From the NCBI RefSeq assembly GCF_900103445.1, contig NZ_FNHS01000012.1, positions 164,147-228,146 of the forward strand: DNA of 64,000 bases. The letters are read 5' to 3'. The translations under genes and the position numbers were made by a program. Positions within the stretch are counted from its first letter, which is position 1; each line of letters begins with the position of its first letter. Origin of the DNA: Methylobacterium phyllostachyos (GTDB lineage: Bacteria > Pseudomonadota > Alphaproteobacteria > Rhizobiales > Beijerinckiaceae). This document shows positions 1 through 9,123 of this stretch, piece by piece. The notes under the pieces were generated by a model. The model searched no databases and was not told where the DNA came from. It saw nothing but the letters and a program-made list of their open reading frames with translations.

Positions 1-1
1 G

Positions 2-151
2 GTCTGGTCCGCTCTGCTTGTGGTTATTGGGGGCTTAACGGCCCATGTCGCCCTCCCGAGCCGCCTGCGCAGGCCCGAGCGGCAACCGCTCCGGCTCGAT
101 CCGCACGATTACGACCGGGACGGCCCGGTGATCGATCTGGAGGCGGCCTGA
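2..151 (+). CDS. C-terminal end of a membrane protein (partial)
   Basis: Reading from base 2 gives 49 codons open to the window edge and ending in TGA at 149-151. The peptide begins with a hydrophobic stretch (VWSALLVVIGGLTAHVALP), followed by a basic segment and an acidic tail ending DGPVIDLEAA. This looks like a last membrane helix with a cytoplasmic tail. The 5' part lies outside the window, so no family can be named. Its last 43 bases overlap the 3' end of the convergent trmD gene, which is common for tail-to-tail genes in compact genomes. The frame is supported only by openness and composition. Confidence 0.5.
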   Translation, partial: VWSALLVVIGGLTAHVALPSRLRRPERQPLRLDPHDYDRDGPVIDLEAA

Positions 152-858
152 GAGGCGCCGCCCGCGCCGGGGAGGTCCGGTCGCCGCTCGGTGGTGATGC
201 GTTCGGCCTGTTCTCGCCGCCAGCGGGCGATAGCCGCATGGTTGCCGCCAGACAGCACCTCGGGGATCCCGTGGCCCTCCCAATCGCGCGGCCGCGTGTA
301 GTGGGGATATTCGAGGAGGCCGCCCTCGAAGCTCTCCTCGACGCCCGATTGCACCTTGCCCATCACGCCGGGCAGGAGCCGCACGCAGGCGTCGAGGACC
401 ACCAGGGCAGCGATCTCGCCCCCCGAGAGCACGTAATCGCCGATCGAGACCTCCTCCAGGCCGCGCCCGGCGATCACCCGCTCGTCCACACCCTCGAACC
501 GGCCGCAGACGATCAGCGCGCCCGGTCCCGCGGCGAGGTCCCGCACGCGCGCCTGCGTCAGCGGCCGGCCGCGGGGGGACATCAGCAGCCGCGGACGCGG
601 GTCACCGGTCGGGCTTGCGGCGTCGATGGCGGCGGCCAACACGTCGCAGCGTAGGACCATCCCGGCGCCGCCCCCGGCCGGGGTGTCGTCCACGGAGCGG
701 TGCCGGCCGAGCCCGTGCTCGCGGATGTTGCGGGCCTCCAAGGTCCAGGCGCCCCGGGCGAGCGCGTCGCCTGAAAGCGAGACGCCGAGGGGCCCAGGGA
801 ACATCTCCGGGTAGAGGGTGAGGATCGTGGCCCGCCAGGGCGTGTCCGCGCGCGTCAT
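109..858 (-). CDS. trmD: tRNA (guanine-37-N1)-methyltransferase TrmD
   Basis: TrmD methylates N1 of G37 next to the anticodon using S-adenosylmethionine, which prevents +1 frameshifting. The 249-residue protein has the SPOUT-family signature: ILTLYPEMFPG at the N-terminus, the central GRFEGVDERV segment, and the deep-knot sequence SIGDYVLSGGE (about residues 139-149) followed by a trefoil-type LEYPHYTRP. Length is normal for the family. The start ATG at 856-858 gives the conserved N-terminus after a short extension. In most alphaproteobacteria trmD follows rpsP and rimM directly. Here rimM lies 1.9 kb upstream and two plus-strand genes sit between them, so trmD needs its own promoter. Confidence 0.95.
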   Translation of the reverse strand: MTRADTPWRATILTLYPEMFPGPLGVSLSGDALARGAWTLEARNIREHGLGRHRSVDDTPAGGGAGMVLRCDVLAAAIDAASPTGDPRPRLLMSPRGRPLTQARVRDLAAGPGALIVCGRFEGVDERVIAGRGLEEVSIGDYVLSGGEIAALVVLDACVRLLPGVMGKVQSGVEESFEGGLLEYPHYTRPRDWEGHGIPEVLSGGNHAAIARWRREQAERITTERRPDLPGAGGASQAASRSITGPSRS

Positions 859-933
859 GCCGCTTGATCGCGCGCGGGGTGCGGCACGGTCAACGCCGTC
901 GGCACCGATCCGGCCTGCGATCTGTTACCGGCC

Positions 934-1653
934 ATGATCCGGATCCTGGCCTGCCTCTCCGTTTGCCTCGCTGGCCCGGCTTTCGCCGCCGGCCCAATGG
1001 CACCTCCGGGCGCCCCCGCGGACGCTTTCCCCAGGCCCGACCGGCCGGTGGCCGAGATCGTCGCGCCGCGCTGGTCCTCCGAGGCCGAGCGCGACCGGGC
1101 GGGCGAGTTCGCCGAGGTCGCGAAGGGAATGGCCATCGCGCCCGGCGAGACGGTGGCGGATATCGGCGCCGGCAGCGGCTACTATGTGGTCCGGCTCAGC
1201 CCCCTGGTCGGGCCGGGCGGTCGTGTGCTCGCCGAGGACGTGACCCCGGACTATCTCGCCGCCCTGGAAAAGCGGGTGGCCGAACTCGGCAACGTCACCG
1301 TGGTGCGGGGCGAACCGCACGATCCGCGCCTGCCTCCGGCCTCTGTGGACGCGGCGATCCTGGTGCACATGTATCACGAGATCACCCAGCCCTTCGGCCT
1401 GCTCCACAACCTCGCCGCGGCGATGCGGCCGGGCGGGCGCGTGGGCATCGTCGATGCCGACGACATCCCCTCCCGGCATGGCACCCCACCGGCGCTCCTG
1501 CGCTGCGAACTCAAGGAAGCGGGCTACCGGGAGACCGGGTTCCATCCGCTGAAGGGCGGCGCCTACCTCGCGATCTTCGTGGCGCCCGCGCCCGACCAGC
1601 GGCCGAGGCCGGAGGCGATTCGACCCTGCCGGGACGGGGCGACGCGGCGGTAG
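934..1653 (+). CDS. Exported class I SAM-dependent methyltransferase
   Basis: The 239-residue protein begins with a signal peptide (MIRILACLSVCLAGPAFAAG), so it is predicted to act in the periplasm. The mature part is a Rossmann methyltransferase: motif I is VADIGAGSGYYVVRL (about residues 73-87), an acidic residue ending strand 2 sits in LAEDVTP, and later come the AAILVHMYHE and MRPGGRVGIVDAD motifs. The substrate cannot be deduced. Exported methyltransferases of this type are common conserved hypotheticals in proteobacteria, and a periplasmic SAM enzyme is puzzling because SAM is cytoplasmic. The gene lies between rimM and trmD on the opposite strand. It may be cotranscribed with the bestrophin-like gene 116 bases downstream. 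Confidence 0.75.
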   Translation: MIRILACLSVCLAGPAFAAGPMAPPGAPADAFPRPDRPVAEIVAPRWSSEAERDRAGEFAEVAKGMAIAPGETVADIGAGSGYYVVRLSPLVGPGGRVLAEDVTPDYLAALEKRVAELGNVTVVRGEPHDPRLPPASVDAAILVHMYHEITQPFGLLHNLAAAMRPGGRVGIVDADDIPSRHGTPPALLRCELKEAGYRETGFHPLKGGAYLAIFVAPAPDQRPRPEAIRPCRDGATRR

Positions 1654-1769
1654 CGACCTGTCGGGGAATCGCTGACCCGGAACGCGCAGCGTTCACGGCC
1701 TACCTTCACGCTTTCTCAGCCCAAGGTTGTCAGCATCGCGGTCCCGTCGCCCACGATGCAGGCCGCCGC

Positions 1770-2561
1770 ATGCTCCTCGGACTCTGGCTCGACCAACCGC
1801 TCTGGGCGATCTTCGCGGCGCTGGCCCTACTGTTCGGCCTCCTCAGCGCGGTCCTGTACGGGCTATCGCATCTGCGCCGGACGCGTCCAATGATGCGCCG
1901 CCTGGGCGCCGGTATGGTGCCCACCTACTTCACGGCACTGGCGACGCTGCTGGCCCTGCTCACGGGCTTCGTGGCCAACGATGCCTGGGAGCGCCAGCGC
2001 TCGGCCTCCCGCGCCCTCCAGGCCGAGCGCGCCGATGCCCTGGCGCTCTATGATCTCAGCCTCGCCTCGGCCTCCGACATGCGCAACATCCGGGCGGCGC
2101 TCGTCGCCTATCTCGATGCGGTGATCGAGCGGGAATGGCCGCGGATGAGCGAGGGCGGCTACGCCCCGGAGGCCGGGGCTGGGCTGCGGCGGGTCTTGGA
2201 GACGGTGTCCGATCCGAAGATCACCGCGGAGGCGGGGGCGCCGACCCACGCCGCACTTCTCAATGCCGCTATGGCGCTGCGGGGCGACCGCGGCGACCGG
2301 CTGGCGCTGAGCCAGACCGCCAGCGACGGTACCAAGTGGCTGACCCTGCTGATCCTGGCTGCTCTGACCCTGGTGGCCCTGGGCCTCGTCCACACGGAGC
2401 ACCCGGCCGCCCAGGCGACGGTTCTGACGACCTTCTCGTTGGCGATGGTGACGACCCTCGGGCTGATCGCCCTGCACGAGCGCCCCTTCGACGGGCCGCT
2501 GGCGATGAGCGCGGAGCCGCTGGTGATCGCCCGGGCCGCGGTGGCGGGGCCGGCGCCATGA
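1770..2561 (+). CDS. Bestrophin-like (DUF4239) membrane protein
   Basis: A 263-residue membrane protein. Two N-terminal membrane segments (LWAIFAALALLFGLLSAVLYGL and TYFTALATLLALLTGFVANDAW) are followed by a long helical soluble region and two C-terminal segments (LTLLILAALTLVALGLVHTEH and TTFSLAMVTTLGLIALHERPFDG). The order, together with the F(V)ANDAW and LIALxxPFxG motifs, fits the DUF4239 bestrophin-like family, whose members are possible anion channels of unproven role. I chose the ATG at 1770 because it starts just before the first membrane helix; the frame stays open upstream only as a shadow of the methyltransferase gene. No partner gene is apparent. Confidence 0.7.
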   Translation: MLLGLWLDQPLWAIFAALALLFGLLSAVLYGLSHLRRTRPMMRRLGAGMVPTYFTALATLLALLTGFVANDAWERQRSASRALQAERADALALYDLSLASASDMRNIRAALVAYLDAVIEREWPRMSEGGYAPEAGAGLRRVLETVSDPKITAEAGAPTHAALLNAAMALRGDRGDRLALSQTASDGTKWLTLLILAALTLVALGLVHTEHPAAQATVLTTFSLAMVTTLGLIALHERPFDGPLAMSAEPLVIARAAVAGPAP

Positions 2562-2596
2562 GCGTCTTTTTGGTTCGGCCGATGCTCCAAACCATT

Positions 2597-2714
2597 CCCT
2601 CATCCTGAGGTGCCGGAGCGTAGCGGAGGCCTCGAAGGAGGGATCCAGTTATCGCGCGGCCGGCTGGAGGGCTCTTTCGAGGCCCGCTCACGGGGGCACC
2701 TCAGGATAAGGGGG
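2597..2714. repeat. Dispersed palindromic repeat, family A
   Basis: The element is bounded by inverted ends: CCCTCATCCTGAGGTGCC at the left and the reverse complement of a near-identical sequence at the right (GGCACCTCAGGATAAGGG). The internal part carries GCCTCGAAGGAGGG and its inverse. A second copy lies at 27363-27478. It sits between the ends of the bestrophin-like gene and rimM, where it could form a large hairpin in both transcripts. No ORF is encoded. It resembles REP or MITE-like elements. Confidence 0.8.
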
Positions 2715-2771
2715 ATGGTTCGGATTCGCGGAGTGGAGGACGAAGCCGCGTTATCGTCCATCCCGGGACGT

Positions 2772-3461
2772 TCAACCCGGATCGTCGGCCGGCTTCTCAC
2801 CCGGCGGGGCGAACAGATCCTCCGGGGGGACCACCGTGACCCGGCGCTGCGCCACGTCGAGCACCGGCACGAAAGCCTTGGTGAAGGGCAGGAGCGCCGT
2901 CGCGCCGCCGTTCGGCGGGCGCAGTTCCAGAAGATCGCCGCCGCCGTAATTCGGCACGGCCACGATCGTCCCGATCACGGTGCCGGCCTCGTCGAAGGCC
3001 GTGGCGCCGATCAGGTCGGCCGCATAGACCTCGTCCTCGTCCTCGGGGGCGGCCAGGCGGTCGCGGGTGATGTAGAGCGCGACGCGGTTCAGCGCCTCCG
3101 CGGCTGTACGGCCAGCCACGCCCTTCACCCGGGCGATCAGCATGTCGGGGGAGGTGCCGGGCGCGGGGCGTATCTCGGCGAGCGTCAGGCTGCGGCCGTC
3201 CGCAGTCAGCAGGGCGCCGTAGGTGGCGATCGCCCGCGGGTCGGCCGTGTAGGATTTGAGGCGAACTTCGCCGTTGAGCCCGTGGGCCCGCCCGAACTCG
3301 CCCATCAGGACGAGGTTCGGGTCGGCGGGCTGCGGCGCCGGCTTGGGGGCCGGCGCCTTGGGCGTGGTCGCGGCGTCGGGCGCGATCGCGCCGACGGCCG
3401 CGTTCATGCGGCCACGGCGACCGCCGTCGCGGGGGGAGGGACCTGCGGGGCGGCGCGCCAT
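2772..3461 (-). CDS. rimM: Ribosome maturation factor RimM
   Basis: RimM binds ribosomal protein S19 and assists maturation of the 30S head. The protein has the N-terminal RimM barrel (LVLMGEFGRAHGLNGEVRLKSYT, about residues 50-72) and the C-terminal PRC-like barrel (VYAADLIGATAFDE, then VPNYGGGDLLELR and LLPFTKAFVPVLD). At 229 residues it is longer than usual because of an N-terminal Ala/Pro extension of about 48 residues. An alternative ATG at codon 19 would shorten it. It starts 12 bases after rpsP, so the two are cotranscribed. The acidic tail ends just before repeat family A. The usual downstream partner trmD is displaced. Confidence 0.95.
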   Translation of the reverse strand: MARRPAGPSPRDGGRRGRMNAAVGAIAPDAATTPKAPAPKPAPQPADPNLVLMGEFGRAHGLNGEVRLKSYTADPRAIATYGALLTADGRSLTLAEIRPAPGTSPDMLIARVKGVAGRTAAEALNRVALYITRDRLAAPEDEDEVYAADLIGATAFDEAGTVIGTIVAVPNYGGGDLLELRPPNGGATALLPFTKAFVPVLDVAQRRVTVVPPEDLFAPPGEKPADDPG

Positions 3462-3473
3462 GATGCGCGCGCC

Positions 3474-3836
3474 TTAAGCGGCGGCGTCCTCGGCGGGGGC
3501 GGCGGCCTTCTCGGCGCGCTTGGCAGCCCGCTCCTTGGCCTTCTCGCCTGGCTCGGCCTTCTGCGGGTTGTTGCGGGTCGGGCGCTTGGCAAGGCCGGCC
3601 TGGTCGAGGAAGCGCAGGACGCGGTCGGTCGGCTGCGCGCCCTTGGCGAGCCAGCTCTGGATCTTCTCGTTGTCCAGCACGATGCGGGTCGGATCGTCCT
3701 TGGCCTTCATCGGGTCGTAGGCGCCGACCTTGTCGATGAAGCGCCCGTCGCGCGGAGCGCGGGCGTCGGCGACGACGATGCGGTAATAGGGGCGCTTCTT
3801 GGCGCCGCCGCGGGTGAGACGGATCTTGAGGGCCAT
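3474..3836 (-). CDS. rpsP: 30S ribosomal protein S16
   Basis: Ribosomal protein bS16, a component of the 30S body needed for assembly. The 120-residue sequence begins MALKIRLTRGGAKKRPYYRI, a textbook bS16 N-terminus, and continues with VVADARAPRDGRFIDKVGAYDP. The C-terminal 35 residues are a Lys/Ala/Glu-rich extension typical of alphaproteobacterial S16. The ATG at 3834-3836 is fixed by this conserved start even though the frame is open further upstream. It follows the chorismate mutase gene by 7 bases and precedes rimM by 12, so it belongs to the ffh operon. Confidence 0.97.
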   Translation of the reverse strand: MALKIRLTRGGAKKRPYYRIVVADARAPRDGRFIDKVGAYDPMKAKDDPTRIVLDNEKIQSWLAKGAQPTDRVLRFLDQAGLAKRPTRNNPQKAEPGEKAKERAAKRAEKAAAPAEDAAA

Positions 3837-3843
3837 GGTCTGA

Positions 3844-4172
3844 CTACTTTCGCTGTTGCTCGATCTGGGACTCGTGGTCCGCCTTGATCGACTGGTGGTG
3901 CCGGATGACTTCCTTGACCACGAAGGCCAGAAACTTCTCGGCGAAATCGGGGTCGAGCTTGGCATCGACCGCGAGTTTGCGGAGCCGGGCGACCTGGCGG
4001 GCCTCCCGGTCCGGATCGGAAGGGGGGATCCCCTTTCGGGCCTTGAGCTCGCCGACCCGCTGCGTGCAGCGGAAGCGCTCGGCGAGGAGGTGGATCAGCG
4101 CCGCATCGAAGTTGTCGATGCTGTCGCGCAGGCGCGCGAGTTCGGGATCGACGGCCTGCGCCGCGAGCACGG

Positions 4173-4176
<4 letters not shown>
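3844..4176 (-). CDS. Chorismate mutase (AroQ class)
   Basis: A 110-residue all-helical AroQ-type chorismate mutase, which converts chorismate to prephenate for phenylalanine and tyrosine synthesis. Family features are the N-terminal helix LARLRDSIDNFDAALIHLLAERF with its active-site Arg, the KARKGIPPSDPDREARQVARL segment, and the C-terminal VIRHHQSI helix. The ATG overlaps the ffh stop by 4 bases (ATGA), showing translational coupling. Its place between ffh and rpsP is a recurring arrangement in Hyphomicrobiales. No other aromatic amino acid gene is close, so the link to the translation operon is probably historical. Confidence 0.9.
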
Positions 4177-5738
<1,562 letters not shown>

Positions 5739-5756
5739 GCTTCTGACGCCCCGCGC

Positions 5757-5975
5757 TTACTGTTCGAGCCCGGCGCGCTCGACGCGGCGCGCCTGGAGGG
5801 CAGCCTCGAAGCTGCGCAGGGCCTTGGCGAACTTGTCCCGGCACTCCGGATTGCAGAAGCCCACCACGGCGCCGTTGTAGAGGGTGAGCGAATCCGCCGA
5901 GATCGGCTTGCCCGACCACGGGCAGGTCTCGTTGATCGCGTCCTCGATCTTCAACGCTTGCTGATCTGGCGTCAT
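5757..5975 (-). CDS. Small Cys-containing protein, possible zinc-binding (YHS/TRASH-like)
   Basis: A 72-residue protein with CPWSGKPIS near residue 18 and GFCNPECRDKF near residue 38. Three cysteines and the sequence pattern recall the YHS/TRASH treble-clef metal-binding type, in which CxxxC and an upstream Cys hold a metal. I chose the ATG at 5973-5975 because GAGG lies about 7 bases upstream; a longer reading to 6026 has no such site and a non-conserved look. It precedes ffh by 18 bases and is probably cotranscribed with it. Homologs are sometimes labelled glutathione S-transferase, which this sequence does not support. Function is unknown. Confidence 0.7.
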   Translation of the reverse strand: MTPDQQALKIEDAINETCPWSGKPISADSLTLYNGAVVGFCNPECRDKFAKALRSFEAALQARRVERAGLEQ

Positions 5976-6251
5976 GCGGGTGCCTCGGCCGGCGGGGCCC
6001 GTCGTGGCGTCTCGGCCAACGCCCATCGCGCCCGAGGGCGCAGACGCGCTGTCGGGCGTTGACCTCCGGTCTCACGGGACCGGTCGGCTTGGCATCGGTC
6101 GATCTGCTTCGGATCGGGAGCGCGGGGCGTAGCCGCGCTGGGGCGGAAAGTCAATTTCCGGATCACAGGAGCCGTTGCGGCGGCCTCATCCTTTACCGAT
6201 CGTTAAGCATGTTGGCTTGTCATGGCGGCGATTTCGTTCAGGACGCCGCCC

Positions 6252-6797
6252 ATGTCGGAACCCGCCCGCTCCCTGCCGCCCGAGTCAAGCGGCCGCCCCG
6301 CGCCCGGGCCGCTCCGGGACTGGCTCTCGGCGATGAAGACGCACAGCCCGGCCGAGGCACCCCGTCGCGACCCGAAGGCCGGTCATGGTGCCGCCGAGAC
6401 CGCGTGGGCGCCGCGCGTGGTGGCGCCCGCCGGCCCGTCGCCGGCGGCCGAGCCCGAGGATGCCGACATCTCGGAGCTGATGGCCGAGAACCTGATGCTC
6501 AAGGCGAAGCTCCGCCTGGAGGCCGAGCGTCAGGATGAATTGCAGGCGATCCTCGCCGAGGAGATCCGCACCCTGCGCGCGCATATCCAGGACGAGATCG
6601 GCTCCCTCGACGAGCTGCGGGCGGAGCAGGCGGAGATCCGCGCCGAGCGCGAGCGCTTCAAGACCGAGCGCGAGCGGGCGGCGGCCGAGCGCTCCGCCCT
6701 GGTGGGCGAGCGCGATGCCCTGCGCGAGGAGCGCGACCTATGGCGCGCCCGGACCGAGGCTTTGGCCCAGCCGCTGTTCCAGATGCAGAAGCGCTGA
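6252..6797 (+). CDS. Coiled-coil protein of unknown function
   Basis: The protein has a disordered Pro/Ala-rich first half of about 75 residues. This is followed by a continuous coiled coil of about 100 residues rich in Glu, Arg and Leu (repeats such as RAERERFKTERERAAAERSAL), and it ends in FQMQKR. It has no signal peptide or membrane helix, so it is probably cytoplasmic. I placed the start at the ATG at 6252 because AGGAC lies 8 bases upstream; an in-frame ATG at 6222 has no ribosome site. A strong hairpin follows 14 bases after the stop. No family can be named, and function is not predictable from coiled coil alone. Confidence 0.7.
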   Translation: MSEPARSLPPESSGRPAPGPLRDWLSAMKTHSPAEAPRRDPKAGHGAAETAWAPRVVAPAGPSPAAEPEDADISELMAENLMLKAKLRLEAERQDELQAILAEEIRTLRAHIQDEIGSLDELRAEQAEIRAERERFKTERERAAAERSALVGERDALREERDLWRARTEALAQPLFQMQKR

Positions 6798-6811
6798 CCC
6801 TCAAAAAGCCG

Positions 6812-6837
6812 AAGGGCCACCCGTTGGGGTGGCCCTT
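6812..6837. terminator. Bidirectional rho-independent terminator
   Basis: A perfect 11-bp stem (AAGGGCCACCC / GGGTGGCCCTT) closes a GTTG loop. On the plus strand the following bases are only weakly T-rich. On the minus strand the stem is followed by CGGCTTTTTGA, a better U-tract. It therefore ends the coiled-coil gene and, more convincingly, a transcript coming from the right on the minus strand (see the small ORF at 6896-6967). Confidence 0.8.
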
Positions 6838-7144
6838 CCATTGCCGAACCGTGTCGTCCGGCGGAACTGTCCCGAAATCGGGTCTCTGACGCGTCTTAGA
6901 GCGACGCGCCGGAGGCGACGGTCCAGGTCCGATGAGCCGAGACACACGGCTGATGACAATGAGACACTGGATCACCTCCTTTCGTTGGTTGCGGATGACG
7001 CGAAGGTAGGCGGTGCGAACCGGCTTGTGAAGCCCCGCGCCTGCGCCCGTTTGTCCTCCCCAAACCTGCGCGTTACCGGCCGGCGCTTTCGCGCTTCGGC
7101 CACCGGGCGTATGACGGGGCATCCCGTCCGAAGCCCGAGCCGCC
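6838..7144. other. Intergenic region between terminator and Rieske gene
   Basis: This gap of 307 bases holds the minus-strand small ORF (6896-6967) with its strong ribosome site, and a 12-bp palindrome CCCGAAATCGGG near 6871. The remaining sequence up to 7144 should carry the promoter of the Rieske gene and, divergently, the promoter of the small minus-strand transcript. I could not recognise a confident -35/-10 pair in either direction. Confidence 0.5.
6896..6967 (-). CDS. Candidate 23-residue small protein or leader peptide
   Basis: On the minus strand AAAGGAGGTGATCCA, a full-length match to the anti-Shine-Dalgarno end of 16S rRNA, is followed by a GTG at 6965-6967. The GGAGG core is 7 bases from this start, an ideal spacing. 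The ORF encodes a 23-residue peptide starting MSHCHQPC and ending in TAA. About 60 bases further the transcript meets the strong terminator at 6812-6837, whose U-tract suits this strand. No structural gene lies between, so this is either an independent small protein or dual-function RNA, or a chance match. The Cys/His-rich start is notable. It is too short for a family assignment. Confidence 0.4.
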   Translation of the reverse strand: MSHCHQPCVSAHRTWTVASGASL

Positions 7145-8245
7145 TTGAACGCGCCCTTCACCAATCCGCCGCGCCCCGCCGACGAGGACGCCCTCGATCC
7201 CGACGCGATGCGCCAGCCGCTCGGGAATGCGTGGTACTGCGTCGGTCAGTCCCGGAGCCTCGGCAAGGCTGGCAGCAAGACGGGCCTGCGCGCCGTGGAG
7301 CTGAACGGCGAGCAGATCGTGCTCGGCCGTGCCCCGGACGGAACCCCCTTCGCCCTGCGCGACCGGTGTCCTCACCGCGGCATGGCCCTGTCCAAGGGCC
7401 GGTTCGACGGCGACACCCTGATGTGCCCGTTCCACGGCTGGCGCTTCGGCACGGACGGACGCTGCCGCGACGTGCCGACCCTCTCGGAGCACGATGCCGC
7501 CGATTTCTCGCGCATCCAGGTCCAGCGCTTCCCCATCCGCGAGAACGCCGGCTTCCTCTGGGTCAATCCCCATCTCGGCCCAGCCGGCGGCGAGGTCGCG
7601 GCCCTGCCGGAGCTCGATTTCACGCCGGCCGGTTCCCTGGTGGTGGAACTCGTGGTCGAGGCCTCCTTCGATCTCACGACCTTGAGTCTCGTGGATCCCG
7701 GCCACGTCGCTTTCGTCCACGATTCATGGTGGTTCCGGCCCTCGAAGCAGCTCCGCGAGAAGGTGAAGACCTTCCAGCCGGTGCCGCACGGCTTCGTCAT
7801 GACGAGCCACGCCACCACGACGAGTTCTCCGGTCTACCGGCTGCTCGGCGGCGTGCCGGAGGTCGAGATCGAGTTCCGCCTGCCGGGTGTCCGCCTGGAG
7901 CGGATTCACGCGGGCGAAAAACGGGTGGCGAACTACACCTTTGCAACCCCGCTCACGCCGGACCGGACGCTGCTCACCAACGCCCTCTACTGGAGCATGC
8001 CGGCGCTGAACCTGCTCAAGCCCGTCGCGCGCCCGCTGATGCGGCAGTTCCTCACGCAGGACCAGCAGGTGTTGCAGCATGCGCAGGACGGCCTCGACCG
8101 CAAGCCAACCATGGTGCTGTTCGGCCAGGGCGACCTGCCCTCGCAATGGTACTTCCGCCTGAAGCGCGAGGCGCTGGAAGCAGCCCGCGACGGGCGTCCG
8201 TTCACGAACCCGCTGGAGCGTCGGGAGCTGCGCTGGCGGTCTTAA
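7145..8245 (+). CDS. Rieske non-heme iron oxygenase, alpha-subunit type
   Basis: A ring-hydroxylating or demethylating oxygenase subunit of 366 residues. The N-terminal Rieske [2Fe-2S] domain has C75-x-H77 in CPHRG and C94-x2-H97 in CPFHGWRFG. The C-terminal catalytic domain shows D184-x2-H187-x4-H192 in VDPGHVAFVH, the mononuclear iron site. The short length and lone occurrence fit the vanillate O-demethylase/phthalate family (group with a separate reductase). No reductase or ferredoxin gene is adjacent, so electrons must come from elsewhere. The substrate is not predictable. The start is a TTG, chosen because the protein reads through from there with only a weak ribosome site; the next in-frame candidates would lose part of the N-terminus. 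Confidence 0.88.
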   Translation: MNAPFTNPPRPADEDALDPDAMRQPLGNAWYCVGQSRSLGKAGSKTGLRAVELNGEQIVLGRAPDGTPFALRDRCPHRGMALSKGRFDGDTLMCPFHGWRFGTDGRCRDVPTLSEHDAADFSRIQVQRFPIRENAGFLWVNPHLGPAGGEVAALPELDFTPAGSLVVELVVEASFDLTTLSLVDPGHVAFVHDSWWFRPSKQLREKVKTFQPVPHGFVMTSHATTTSSPVYRLLGGVPEVEIEFRLPGVRLERIHAGEKRVANYTFATPLTPDRTLLTNALYWSMPALNLLKPVARPLMRQFLTQDQQVLQHAQDGLDRKPTMVLFGQGDLPSQWYFRLKREALEAARDGRPFTNPLERRELRWRS

Positions 8246-8355
8246 GCGCGGCGCGTGGTCCAGCATGCGTTTGGGCGACGGGATTATTTGGATCGGACGA
8301 TGCGGGGTCAGCTCTTCCGAGGTTTTTGACGCCTGCCTTACCCGTCAGCCTCCAC

Positions 8356-8448
8356 CGTCATCGCGAGCGCAGCGAAGCGACCCAGGGCAGCGCGACGTCG
8401 GCGGGCGTGGCGCCGACTGGATCGCTTCGCTTCCGCTCGCAAAGACGG
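8356..8448. repeat. Dispersed palindromic repeat, family D
   Basis: The left arm reads CGTCATCGCGAGCGCAGCGA and the right arm is its imperfect inverse (ATCGCTTCGCTTCCGCTCGC followed by AAAGACGG). This is the common alphaproteobacterial palindrome of the form CGTCATTGCGAGCGNAGCGAAGC. It lies downstream of the Rieske gene and could act as an mRNA 3' stem. Confidence 0.75.
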
Positions 8449-8649
8449 CGAGCGGATGAAATATCCGCCAAACCCTTGATGACCAAGTGAAAAATCTCAT
8501 CCTGGCGTGGGTTGGGAACACCTTGAAACGGCTGGCTGGGGGGCAATGTATTTGATCGACTGCGGCGCGGGCTTCCCCCTACCGAGCGGGCTCCACTGGT
8601 CATGCATATCGGCCCACAATTATCGCCGATCGGAGGATAAACCGCGGCG

Positions 8650-8681
8650 CCCCCCCTCTCCCGCAGAGGGGAAGGGAGAGG
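8650..8681. repeat. Fragment of repeat family C
   Basis: The sequence CCCCTCTCCCGCAGAGGGGA followed by AGGGAGAGGC matches the arm of the larger element at 46446-46620. It forms a short hairpin. A similar single arm lies at 20968-20996. Confidence 0.6.
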
Positions 8682-8825
8682 CGCGAACCGGATCATGCAG
8701 CCCCGACGGGGCGCGGCGCAGGCCATGAGCCAGGAAACTGATCGATCCCCAAATTTAAGATCCTATTAACCATACATAGAGCAATCATCGCGGAGCAGGA
8801 CCTCTCTTCGAGACCATTCGTGCCG

Positions 8826-9062
8826 ATGCCTCGCTTCTTTATCGATCTTCACGACGGCTCGCAGCCGATCCGCGACGAGGTCGGCTTCGATCTTCCGGAC
8901 CTTCCGGCCGCCCGCGCCAAGGTCACCCGGATCATGTCGGCGATCGCCCGCGACATGCTGCCGGATGTCGAGCGCCAGGACTACGTGGCCTGCGTGCGCG
9001 ACGGCGTCGGCAAAATCGTCTACCGGGCGCGGCTCTCATTGGCCGCCGAGGCGGTGGACTGA
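8826..9062 (+). CDS. DUF6894 small protein
   Basis: A 78-residue protein beginning MPRFFIDLHDGSQPIRDEVG, the hallmark of the DUF6894 family. The family is abundant as many paralogs in Methylobacterium and relatives and has no known function. A GTG two codons upstream (8820) is also possible, but the family start is MPR[FY]F. The rest contains an acidic helix (LPAARAKVTRIMSAIARDML) and a short beta region. It is not clearly coupled to the downstream MBL gene, 61 bases away. Confidence 0.8.
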   Translation: MPRFFIDLHDGSQPIRDEVGFDLPDLPAARAKVTRIMSAIARDMLPDVERQDYVACVRDGVGKIVYRARLSLAAEAVD

Positions 9063-9123
9063 GGCTCGCCGCCGCAAGGCTTGGGAGCTTGACCCGCGCG
9101 CACGACCCGCCATCTCGGAGCGT

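Larger units (their letters stand above)
8246..8825. other. Non-coding stretch with repeats
   Basis: This gap of 580 bases contains repeat family D (8356-8448) and a short family C fragment (8650-8681). The last 90 bases turn A/T-rich (around 8748-8790) and probably hold the promoter of the DUF6894 gene. Short open frames here look like chance readings through the repeats. No RNA gene was recognised. Confidence 0.6.

Noticed and set aside
1679..1695. GGAAC...CGTT near 1679
   Set aside because: Only 6 bases separate the two elements; spacing is wrong for a promoter.
864..1769. N-terminal extension of the bestrophin-like gene
   Set aside because: The Arg/Gly-rich reading overlaps the methyltransferase gene in another frame; coding character starts at 1770.
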